From NCBI RefSeq assembly GCF_021341785.1, contig NZ_JAJTTF010000005.1, forward strand, positions 248,001 to 312,000: a stretch of DNA of 64,000 nucleotides, given 5' to 3'. How positions within the stretch are numbered: position 1 is the first letter of the stretch; each line of letters begins with the position of its first letter. Positions 57,114 to 64,000 of the stretch are shown here, piece by piece. The position numbers and the translations under genes are program-made. Source of the stretch: Microbacterium sp. Au-Mic1. Lineage in GTDB: Bacteria; Actinomycetota; Actinomycetes; Actinomycetales; Microbacteriaceae. The notes below the pieces were generated by a model, which made no database searches, was not told the origin of the DNA, and saw only the letters and a list, made by a program, of their open reading frames with translations.

Positions 57114-58055
57114 ATGCCCGACCTCGGATCGCTCGAACTGCTGGTCGCCGTCGTGCGCACCGGCTCGATCTCCGGCGCGGCACGAGAGACCGGCGTGACC
57201 CAGCAGTCGGCATCGGCGCGACTGCGCGCGGTGGAGCGCCAGCTCGGACTGTCGCTGTTCCAGCGCTCCCCATCGGGCACCCGGCCCACGCTCGAGGGCG
57301 AGGTCGTCGCGTCCTGGGCGGACGACGTGCTGGCGGCGGTCGGACGGTTCCGCACCGCGACGCGCACCCTGCGCGGCGAGAGCAGCGCGCGGCTCACCGT
57401 CGCGGCGAGCCAGACCGTGTCGGCCAGGCTGCTGCCGCTGTGGCTCGTCGCACTCCGCCGGCGCCAGGTCGAGATCGGGCGCACGCCGACCGCCGTGCAG
57501 CTGCTCTCGGGCAATAGCACGGACGCCGCTGCACTGGTGCGGGACGGGCATGCGGATCTCGCGTTCATCGAATCGACCGAGGTGCCGGTCGACCTCGGCG
57601 CGACCATGGTGGACCAGGACGAGCTCGTGCTGGTCGTGGCGCCTGAGCACCCCTGGAACGGTCGCGGCCCCGTCGAGTTCGACACGGTGGCCGACGAGCC
57701 GCTCGTGGCCCGCGAGCAGGGCAGCGGCACCCGGCGCGCCTGGGAGGACGAGGTGCGCCGCCGGCTCGGCAGAGACGCCGCGGAGCCGGCGGTGGTGCTG
57801 CCGACCTCGGCGGCGGTGCGGTCCGCCGTCGCCGGCGGACTGGGCGCCGCCGTGATGTCCCGCCGCGAAGCCGCCGACGACATCCGGCTGGGGCGGCTGC
57901 GGGCGGTGCGCACCGCCGGGGAACCGGTCATCCGCCCGATCACGGCGCTCTGGCGCGGAGGAGCGCGCGACCTCTCCCCAGCCGGCCGCGAGCTGATCGA
58001 GGTGGCCGTGGCGACGGCGCGGGAACGGGTGCGCCCGGGCCGCGGTACTCTCTGA
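57114..58055 (+). CDS. LysR family transcriptional regulator
   Basis: A 313-residue regulator. The winged helix is at 1-60 (LVAVVRTGSISGAARETGVTQQSASARLRA), then the substrate-binding domain. The start at ATG 57114 gives the canonical MPDLGSLELLVAV opening. A GTG at 57087, eight bases after TACAGT, is a possible leaderless start that would add nine residues. Probably a YeiE/CysL-like activator of the divergent yeiH-type gene, responding to a sulfur compound (inference from the gene pair). The antiporter gene follows after 22 bases. Confidence 0.9.
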   Translation: MPDLGSLELLVAVVRTGSISGAARETGVTQQSASARLRAVERQLGLSLFQRSPSGTRPTLEGEVVASWADDVLAAVGRFRTATRTLRGESSARLTVAASQTVSARLLPLWLVALRRRQVEIGRTPTAVQLLSGNSTDAAALVRDGHADLAFIESTEVPVDLGATMVDQDELVLVVAPEHPWNGRGPVEFDTVADEPLVAREQGSGTRRAWEDEVRRRLGRDAAEPAVVLPTSAAVRSAVAGGLGAAVMSRREAADDIRLGRLRAVRTAGEPVIRPITALWRGGARDLSPAGRELIEVAVATARERVRPGRGTL

Positions 58056-58077
58056 TCGTCTTCAAGGAAGGATCCGG

Positions 58078-59376
58078 ATGCCCCCGCTCGTGCTCTTCGG
58101 CCTCGCCGCCGTGCTGCTGTGGTCGCTGGTGTCGCATCGCTTCGAGCGGTGGGGCGTGGCGGGCCCCGCGATGCTGCTCGTGCTGGGCGCCGCGACCACC
58201 GTGTGGGACCTGCCGACCTACGCGGCGGCGCTCGACGCGCCGCTGACCGAGAAGATCGTCGAGGTCATCCTGTCGATCCTGCTCTTCGCCGACGCGACCG
58301 AGGTGCGCGGCGGCATCTTCGGCGGAGAGGGCAAGGTCACGGCTCGGCTCGTGCTGATCGCGCTGCCGCTGTCGCTGATCCTCACCGCCATCGCCGGAGC
58401 CTTCCTCCTCCCGGAGGCACTCGTGGCGGCCGTGGTCATCGCCTGCGTGATCATGCCGACCGATTTCGCACCGGCGACGCGACTGCTGCGCACCAGGCTC
58501 CTGCCGGAGCGGATGCGCGCGATCCTGAACGTGGAGAGCGGCTACAACGACGGGCTGGTGTCGCCGATCTTCGGCATGGCGCTGCCGATCGCCGTCGTCC
58601 TCGCCCCGCTGGTGGAGAAGATGATCGCGACCGGATCCGACACGGTCACCATGGACGACAAGGAGCTCGGCCACAGCGGTGAGAAGTTCGTGGAGGCCTT
58701 CGTCAACGCGGTTCCCGCGACGGTCTCGGCCATCCTCATCGGCGTCGTGCTGGGCGGCGTCATCGGACTGGCGCTGCGGGCCGCCCGCGACCGGGGCATC
58801 GCGAACGAGGGCGGTGCGCGCTACGCGATGCTGCTGCTGCCGCTCATCGCCTACGGCATCGCGACGATCCCGGCGATCGAGGCGAACGGCTTCGTGGCTG
58901 CCTTCGTGGCGGGGCTCATCTACCGCGTCACCCGCACACGAGGCATGCAGGAGCGCGTGATCCCGCACGCCGAACTGCTGCTGGTCGAGGAAGTGGGCAC
59001 TCTCACGGCGAACTTCGTCTGGTTCATGCTGGGCGGCGCCGCACTCGTCGCCTTCACGTCGTCGTTCGACTGGCGTGTCCTGGTGCTCGCACTGCTCGCG
59101 CTCACCCTGCTGCGGCTCGGTCCGGTGTACCTGTCGCTCATGGGCAGTTCCGTCAGCCGCGGCGATCGCGTGCGGATCGGTCTGCTCGGTCCGCGAGGCA
59201 CCGCGACCATCGTGTTCGGCCTGCTCGCCTACAACGCCTTCGAGACGGACAGCGTCGAGAGCAATGCCGTGCTGCTGGTCATGGTCGTCACCGTCGTCGG
59301 CAGCATCCTGCTGCACGGCGTTGCGGCGCCGTTCGCGCTGCGGGCGCTGGAGAAGCGGAGCGTGGCCCAGGGCTGA
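58078..59376 (+). CDS. Cation:proton antiporter (CPA1/NhaP-like)
   Basis: A 432-residue membrane protein with 12-13 helices. Motifs of the CPA family: VIMPTDFAPATRLL, NVESGYNDGLVSPIF (the ND pair in the ion path) and LLGPRGTATIVFGLL near the end. It exchanges Na+ or K+ for H+. GAAGGA precedes the ATG. It may share a transcript with the LysR gene. Confidence 0.9.
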   Translation: MPPLVLFGLAAVLLWSLVSHRFERWGVAGPAMLLVLGAATTVWDLPTYAAALDAPLTEKIVEVILSILLFADATEVRGGIFGGEGKVTARLVLIALPLSLILTAIAGAFLLPEALVAAVVIACVIMPTDFAPATRLLRTRLLPERMRAILNVESGYNDGLVSPIFGMALPIAVVLAPLVEKMIATGSDTVTMDDKELGHSGEKFVEAFVNAVPATVSAILIGVVLGGVIGLALRAARDRGIANEGGARYAMLLLPLIAYGIATIPAIEANGFVAAFVAGLIYRVTRTRGMQERVIPHAELLLVEEVGTLTANFVWFMLGGAALVAFTSSFDWRVLVLALLALTLLRLGPVYLSLMGSSVSRGDRVRIGLLGPRGTATIVFGLLAYNAFETDSVESNAVLLVMVVTVVGSILLHGVAAPFALRALEKRSVAQG

Positions 59377-59410
59377 GCGGAGCCCGACCCGCCCTCGCGC
59401 GCAGCCGCGC

Positions 59411-60712
59411 TCAGGGCGCGGACAGGCCCAGGTGCTTGTACAGCAGGTCCATCGCGAACGGGATGCCGCCGTTGAGGGCGTCGGCGACGTGCCCGGCGCC
59501 GGGCACTTCGTGGAACGTCGTGGCGAACCCCGCATCCTCGGCCAGTTTCGCGTTGCGCTGGGTGCCGGGAATGTAACCGGGGTCGTTCCCCCCGACCGTG
59601 AAGACCGCGAGGCGGCCGGTGAAGGCGCCGGGGTGTGCGGCGATGCCCGCGGCGGCCTTGTTCGCGTCGAACGCGGCGGTGTCGCCGTCGAACATGGTCT
59701 TGATGGCTTCATCGCGCCATTCCACGCCGGGGTACTCGTCGGGAGAGATCGCGACGATGTTGCCCCAGATGTCAGGGTGATGCGTGGCCCAGGTGAATGC
59801 GCATGCGCCGCCGTTCGAGTAGCCCATGATCGTCCAGGTCTTGTGGTCCAGGTCGATGTTCAGGTTCTTCGCGGCGTAGGCGGGGATGTCGGTGTTGAAG
59901 TAGGTCGAGACCCCGCCGTACTTCTTCGAGTCGATGCAGATGGGATCCTGGTTCTCGTTTCCGAGCTGATCGGCGACGATCACGATGGGTGCGAGGCCGT
60001 TGTTCTTCGCCGCGAGGGCGTCGAGCGCAGACGCGATGAACGAGGGTTCGGGGCTTCCCGGGTAGCCCATCATCATCACGACCAGCGGCAGTCGCGGCGG
60101 GTTCTTGACCTGAGCGGCGGGCGGGAGGTACACCGACGCGTTGCGTGGTGCGAAGCCTGCGGTGGACGGGATCGCCTTGTCTCCGGCGAGCTGGCCGACG
60201 GTGCCGTGCGCCGGCATGTCAGCCGGGGGCTTCCAGGTCTTGTACAGGGGCCCGCTGCTGGTCTCGGTGGGGCCGGGGGTGGGCAGGGTATGGATGTCGT
60301 CCTGAGCCGACACCCCGAGCATCGACCCGACGGTCGTGTTGATGCCGAACGCGGCGTTGACGCCGAGCGCGGTGGAGAGCAGGGAGAGGATGACCGCGAG
60401 GACCGCGACGATCTTCCGCCAGACTCCGCGCTCCCACAACGAGACGATGCCGAACAGGATCGCCGCGAATCCGCCGGGCACCCAGAACCAGCACGCGTAC
60501 GGGAGAGCGGGCCCGAACAGGTGCGTGATGTTCGCGAACGCCACGAGCCCGACGCCCAGCGCGACCCCGACGGCGACGGCGATCACGATCCGCCACAGCC
60601 ACGCCGGTGTCGGGCGCCGGATCAGCAGCACGACGATGGCGACGAGAGTCAGCGCCCAGACCGTGAGCGGGAGCGGACCGTCGATGACGTTCAGCCGGAG
60701 GAACCAGGTCAT
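59411..60712 (-). CDS. Membrane-anchored alpha/beta hydrolase (esterase-D/antigen-85-like)
   Basis: A 433-residue protein with about four N-terminal membrane helices (to residue ~130) and an outside alpha/beta hydrolase domain. The nucleophile elbow is GYSNGG (Ser), and the likely catalytic His is in GAGHVADAL. The fold type matches esterase D and mycolyltransferase-like proteins, but mycolic acids are not expected in this group, so a cell-envelope esterase or transferase role is only a suggestion. Third gene of an operon; its start shares one base with the channel gene's stop. Confidence 0.86.
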   Translation of the reverse strand: MTWFLRLNVIDGPLPLTVWALTLVAIVVLLIRRPTPAWLWRIVIAVAVGVALGVGLVAFANITHLFGPALPYACWFWVPGGFAAILFGIVSLWERGVWRKIVAVLAVILSLLSTALGVNAAFGINTTVGSMLGVSAQDDIHTLPTPGPTETSSGPLYKTWKPPADMPAHGTVGQLAGDKAIPSTAGFAPRNASVYLPPAAQVKNPPRLPLVVMMMGYPGSPEPSFIASALDALAAKNNGLAPIVIVADQLGNENQDPICIDSKKYGGVSTYFNTDIPAYAAKNLNIDLDHKTWTIMGYSNGGACAFTWATHHPDIWGNIVAISPDEYPGVEWRDEAIKTMFDGDTAAFDANKAAAGIAAHPGAFTGRLAVFTVGGNDPGYIPGTQRNAKLAEDAGFATTFHEVPGAGHVADALNGGIPFAMDLLYKHLGLSAP

Positions 60713-61452
60713 CAGAGCTCCTGACGTCGGGGCAGGGTGTCCGGATCCGCGACCGATGACACCGACGGATCGGGGTGCTCGGTCGTCGCGGGCCGATCAC
60801 CACCGGGACGGATGGCTCCGCCGGAGATCATGCTGGCGACCGTGACGATCAGGAACAGCTGGCCGGTGATGGCCTCGGCGATCGCGACGCTCTCGAGGAC
60901 GGGGCCGACGGGGACCACGTTCCCGTATCCCACGGTGGTCAGGGTGGTGAAGGAGAAGAACAGCTGCCCGCGGAAGGAGTCGCCGTGGGGTCCGTCGAGG
61001 ACAGCGGCCGGTGAGAGCTGGGCGGCCAGGTTGTAGACGAAGGTGAAGAGCATCCCCACGAGGACGTAGGCCGAGACGGCGGCGATCAGGTTCTGCACGC
61101 CGGGGCGCCTCAGGCGCATGCGGTGAGCGATGATCGCGGAGGCGGCGAGCACGCAGGCGAACGCCGAAGCGATCGCCAGCACGAGGTCGACCACGCGCCC
61201 TCGCGTTCCGGCGATCTCGACGGCGACGACGGCGAGGACGGCCACGGCGAGAAGGACCCAGCTCGCGCGCTGCAGGCCATGCTCCGCATCTGCGACCCAG
61301 AGCACCACGACGAGCGTCGCGAGCTGCGCGAGGAAGGCGATGGCGCTGGGGTCCGCCCCCTCCTGTGCGGCGCAGAGCACGTAGGAGAGGGCGATCAGGG
61401 CGAGGACCAGCCAGTATCCGGCGCGCCGAAGAGCCGTCGTCAAGCGCTTCAT
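60712..61452 (-). CDS. Two-pore-segment ion channel family protein (K+ channel)
   Basis: A 246-residue membrane protein. Five to six hydrophobic segments precede the pore loop TTLTTVGYGNVVPVGP, which carries the potassium selectivity filter TVGYG; a last helix and a Pro/Asp-rich tail follow. It conducts K+ across the cytoplasmic membrane. The start overlaps the TerC stop by four bases. Confidence 0.9.
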   Translation of the reverse strand: MKRLTTALRRAGYWLVLALIALSYVLCAAQEGADPSAIAFLAQLATLVVVLWVADAEHGLQRASWVLLAVAVLAVVAVEIAGTRGRVVDLVLAIASAFACVLAASAIIAHRMRLRRPGVQNLIAAVSAYVLVGMLFTFVYNLAAQLSPAAVLDGPHGDSFRGQLFFSFTTLTTVGYGNVVPVGPVLESVAIAEAITGQLFLIVTVASMISGGAIRPGGDRPATTEHPDPSVSSVADPDTLPRRQEL

Positions 61453-62207
61453 TGCACGGACGCCTCCCTCTGGGTGCGCAGGCTCTCGCGCTTCGCCTTG
61501 CGGGAGGAGGCGATCAGGTTCAGTGCTTCCACGAGGATCGCGAAGGCCATCGGCGCGTAGATCAGGGCCTTGTCGATGTGCGCTCCGAACCCTTCGGCGA
61601 TGAGGAAGACGCCGATGAGCAGGAGGAACGACAGGGCGAGCATCTTCACCGTGGGGTGCCGGTTGACGAACGCGAACACGAAGCGCGACGCGAACAGCAT
61701 GACCACGAACGAGAGCACGACCACCGTGACGATGACGATGACGTTCTCGGTCATGCCGACCGCGGTGATGACCGAGTCGAGGGAGAACACGATGTCGAGC
61801 GCGAGGATCTGCACGAGGACGGAGCGGAACGTGATCCGCTTCATCGACACGTCGTGCTCCTCGTCGGCTCCCTCGAGCTTGTGGTGGATCTCAGTGACGG
61901 CCTTGTAGACGAGGAAGAGCCCGCCGGCGATCAGGATGAAGTCCTTCACGGAGAACCCGATCCCGAACAGCACGACGATGTCTTCCTTCAGCGTGATGAT
62001 CCATCCCGCGAAGAACACCAGCACGACCCGGATCACCATCGCCAGGGTGAGGCCGAGACTGCGCGCCCTCGCCTGCTGCTCCTGGGGGAGCTTGGACGCC
62101 AGGATCGAGATGAAGATCACGTTGTCGACGCCGAGCACGACCTCCAGGATGAAGAGCGAGACGAAGACCGCGAGGAGGTCAGGGGTCACCGCAAGAGAGA
62201 GGTCCAC
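61449..62207 (-). CDS. TerC family membrane protein
   Basis: A 252-residue protein with about seven helices. Signature elements: FILEVVLGVDNVIFISIL with the conserved Asp-Asn, and LALDIVFSLDSVITAVGM with the paired Asp. TerC proteins are linked to tellurite resistance and, in recent work on homologues, to manganese export. First gene of the TerC-channel-hydrolase operon; no riboswitch is recognisable in the 55-base gap upstream. Confidence 0.9.
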   Translation of the reverse strand: MDLSLAVTPDLLAVFVSLFILEVVLGVDNVIFISILASKLPQEQQARARSLGLTLAMVIRVVLVFFAGWIITLKEDIVVLFGIGFSVKDFILIAGGLFLVYKAVTEIHHKLEGADEEHDVSMKRITFRSVLVQILALDIVFSLDSVITAVGMTENVIVIVTVVVLSFVVMLFASRFVFAFVNRHPTVKMLALSFLLLIGVFLIAEGFGAHIDKALIYAPMAFAILVEALNLIASSRKAKRESLRTQREASVQ

Positions 62208-62262
62208 CCGCTCATCGTAGGGGCCGAGTCGCGCGAGGCCCCGGAGGTCACCGGACCGGAGG

Positions 62263-62688
62263 TCAGCCGCGCGTGTAGATCCCGCGCACGAGAGGCGACG
62301 GATCCGCGTCCGCCGGCACCGCCGTGTCCAGCTCGAGCATCAGCCGGTCGCCGTCCGCACGCAACCGGGTCACGGTGCGGCCGCGGTCGGAGCGCCGGTC
62401 GAGCACCAGGACATCGTCCTCCCAGACCGCGGTGCCCGGTGTCGCCGGAGTAAAGCCGTACGTGTCGAACCACCAGAACCCCGCGCCGGCGACCACGGCG
62501 TGAGCGACGAGGGGTGCGCTGTCGGCTCCGTCGCGCGACTCCACGTAGTCCAGGAGGATCCCGTCGGGACCGGGTTCGACGCTCAGCGCACCGCGGGCCG
62601 ATCCCGCTTCCGTCCACGCCGTGGGGAAGAGCTCCTCCGTCCCCGTCCAGTCGCCGAGCAGTGCCTTCAGCCGAGGATCCGGTGCCAT
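62263..62688 (-). CDS. DUF1579-like small protein
   Basis: A 141-residue soluble protein with a beta-barrel-type pattern (LLGDWTGTEELFPT..., FWWFDTYGFTPATPG, AVWEDDVLVLDR) resembling DUF1579 or lipocalin-like domains. The function is unknown. Single gene divergent from pntA across a 180-base gap. Confidence 0.75.
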   Translation of the reverse strand: MAPDPRLKALLGDWTGTEELFPTAWTEAGSARGALSVEPGPDGILLDYVESRDGADSAPLVAHAVVAGAGFWWFDTYGFTPATPGTAVWEDDVLVLDRRSDRGRTVTRLRADGDRLMLELDTAVPADADPSPLVRGIYTRG

Positions 62689-62790
62689 GACCTCGAGCCT
62701 ACGCGCGGAGTGCCGGGCGTTGTCGGACTGTAAAGATCCGCGATTCTTTGCGCGTAAGATCGCGAAAAGCCGAGGGATCCCCGCCGTCCG

Positions 62791-62806
62791 GCTCAGTACT
62801 CTGAGC
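62791..62806. promoter_or_regulatory. Inverted repeat upstream of pntA
   Basis: GCTCAGTACTCTGAGC, 6-base arms with a TACT centre. It lies in the AT-richer divergent gap 62689-62868, which also contains likely promoter sequence (TTTGCGCGTAAGAT near 62740-62760). Binding protein unknown. Confidence 0.4.
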
Positions 62807-62868
62807 AGGTTGTCCGGGCGAGGTCGCCTGGAGCCCCGTCATGGCCGACGGGCACAGAGGAGGTAGCT

Positions 62869-64000
62869 ATGGCAGTCATCGGCATCGTGCGCGAGCCTGC
62901 GGGCGAGGCGCGCGTGGCCGCGACCCCGGCGACGGTCGCACAGCTTCGGAAGCTCGGTCACGAGGTGGTCGTGGAGCACGGAGCGGGATCCGCCGCGTCG
63001 TACCCCGACGAGGCCTACGCGGCCGCGGAGGCGACGCTGGTCGATCGCGAACAGGCGTGGGGGAGCGAGATCGTGCTGGCGATCACGCCGCCGGATCCGG
63101 AGCGGATCGCGCTGCTCTCCGACGGGGCGACGTTCATCGCGCTGCTCTCGCCGGCGCTGCGTCCCGACCTCGTGGAGTCCCTCGCGCAGCGCGGGATCAC
63201 CGCGCTCGCGCTCGACGCGGTGCCGCGCATCTCGCGGGCCCAGTCGATGGACGTGCTGAGCTCGATGGCGAACATCGCCGGCTACCGTGCCGTGGTGGAG
63301 GCCGCGCACGAGTTCGGCCGGTTCTTCACCGGCCAGGTGACCGCCGCGGGCAAGGTGCCGCCGGCCAAGGTCCTCGTGGCAGGCGCGGGCGTCGCCGGCC
63401 TCGCGGCGATCGGCGCCGCATCCAGTCTGGGCGCCATCGTGCGCGCCACGGATCCGCGCCCCGAGGTGGCCGATCAGGTGACCTCGATCGGCGGCGAGTA
63501 TCTGCCGGTCGACGTCGCGGTCGAGAAGTCCTCCGACGGCTACGCGAAGGCCACGAGCGAGGCGTACGACCGCCGCGCCGCCGAGATCTACACCGAGCAG
63601 GCCGCCGACGTCGACATCATCATCACGACGGCGCTCATCCCGGGGAGGGCCGCCCCGCGCCTCATCACGGCGTCGGACGTCGCCGCGATGAAGCCCGGCA
63701 GCGTCATCGTCGACATGGCGGCGGGACAGGGCGGGAACGTCGAGGGATCCGTCGCGGGCGAGCGCATCGTCACCGAGAACGGCGTGATCATCCTCGGTTA
63801 CACCGACCTCGCCTCGCGGCTGGCCGCCCAGGCCTCGCAGCTGTACGGCACGAACGTGGCGAACCTCGTCGCCCTGCTCACCCCGGGCAAGGACGGAGTG
63901 CTAACGATCGACTTCGACGACGTCGTGCAGCGCTCGGTCACGGTGGTGCGCGACGGTGCCGTCACCTGGCCGCCCCCGCCCGTGCAGGTCGCCGCCGCCC
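62869..64000 (+). CDS. pntA: NAD(P) transhydrogenase subunit alpha, 5' part
   Basis: Membrane-linked proton-translocating transhydrogenase, alpha subunit domain I, which binds NAD(H). AGGAGG stands six bases before the ATG. The reading frame is open to the window end (377 codons visible). Visible motifs: GIVREPAGEARVAATP, the alanine-dehydrogenase-like SMDVLSSMANIAGYRAV, the nucleotide fold VLVAGAGVAGLAAIGAA and the RATDPRPEVADQV that follows. A Pro-rich linker (WPPPPVQVAA) starts at the end, where domain I usually stops; the membrane part and pntB should follow outside the window. Confidence 0.95.
   Translation, partial: MAVIGIVREPAGEARVAATPATVAQLRKLGHEVVVEHGAGSAASYPDEAYAAAEATLVDREQAWGSEIVLAITPPDPERIALLSDGATFIALLSPALRPDLVESLAQRGITALALDAVPRISRAQSMDVLSSMANIAGYRAVVEAAHEFGRFFTGQVTAAGKVPPAKVLVAGAGVAGLAAIGAASSLGAIVRATDPRPEVADQVTSIGGEYLPVDVAVEKSSDGYAKATSEAYDRRAAEIYTEQAADVDIIITTALIPGRAAPRLITASDVAAMKPGSVIVDMAAGQGGNVEGSVAGERIVTENGVIILGYTDLASRLAAQASQLYGTNVANLVALLTPGKDGVLTIDFDDVVQRSVTVVRDGAVTWPPPPVQVAAA

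Noticed and set aside
1..64000. CRISPR arrays, tRNA, rRNA, insertion sequences or integrases
   Set aside because: No regularly spaced repeats, no tRNA-like TTCGANTCC arms in cloverleaf context, and no transposase or recombinase motifs were seen on either strand.

Overview
The window is high-GC DNA (about 70% by eye) from an actinobacterium. Microbacteriaceae, most likely Microbacterium or a close relative, fits best. The reasons are the cysteine-free L33 and S14 set with a short HU, the frequent GTG starts, leaderless-type promoters (TANNNT about 6-9 bases before the start codon), lipoprotein sugar-binding proteins without a local ATPase, and long GTTGAGCGA...TCGCTCAAC intergenic palindromes. 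The genus is an inference; no rRNA or tRNA gene is present to test it.

Layout. 1-0.9 kb: 3' end of a 2-oxo acid dehydrogenase E2 gene. 1.0-7.4 kb: alpha-glucoside-type locus (ROK regulator divergent from a sugar ABC transporter and a GH13 glucosidase). 7.4-8.3 kb: CPBP protease. 8.5-19.4 kb: polysaccharide utilisation locus with a Tat-exported PL8 lyase, two FGly sulfatases, a Gfo/Idh/MocA oxidoreductase, a GntR/LacI-type regulator and a second ABC transporter; two copies of a GGAAT-N8-ATTCC site link its promoters. 19.6-23.8 kb: zinc/manganese uptake znuACB-like genes behind a Fur/Zur-type box, then a YibE/F membrane protein. 23.8-25.2 kb: DUF899 and TetR genes, divergent over two tandem 19-bp sites. 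25.6-32.1 kb: a DivIVA-like coiled-coil protein, then a compact run of a zur-like gene, permease, His-rich YcgQ-like protein, membrane-anchored propeller protein and mpg. 32.2-36.4 kb: GH3 glycosidase and MFS transporter, divergent from a LacI regulator over two sites 21 bp apart. 36.4-37.9 kb: rpmB-rpmG-rpsN with a structured leader, then HU. 38.1-44.1 kb: CopD-CtaG fusion, a hypothetical protein, a PIF1-like helicase and an EEP-family protein.

44.1-46.9 kb looks accessory: two unknown genes and an orphan phage-type lysis cassette whose endolysin carries a one-base frameshift. 47.0-53.4 kb: two NarL-type two-component systems flanking a secreted protein that looks like an aerolysin/ETX-MTX2-type beta-pore-forming protein. 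53.5-62.7 kb: a beta-lactamase-fold lipoprotein that appears to have lost its catalytic residues, CorA, YeiH with a divergent LysR, a CPA antiporter, an alpha/beta hydrolase, a potassium channel, TerC and a DUF1579-like protein. The window ends inside pntA.

Most original observations: the shared operator tying the PL8/sulfatase genes to the second transporter; a palindromic element that occurs once between genes and apparently once, in frame, inside mpg; four copies of the GTTGAGCGA element; tandem TetR operators; a sulfatase that seems to start at ATT; the pseudo-beta-lactamase; the candidate pore-forming protein; and the choice of GGA-TCC and GAT-CC codon pairs that create GGATCC.
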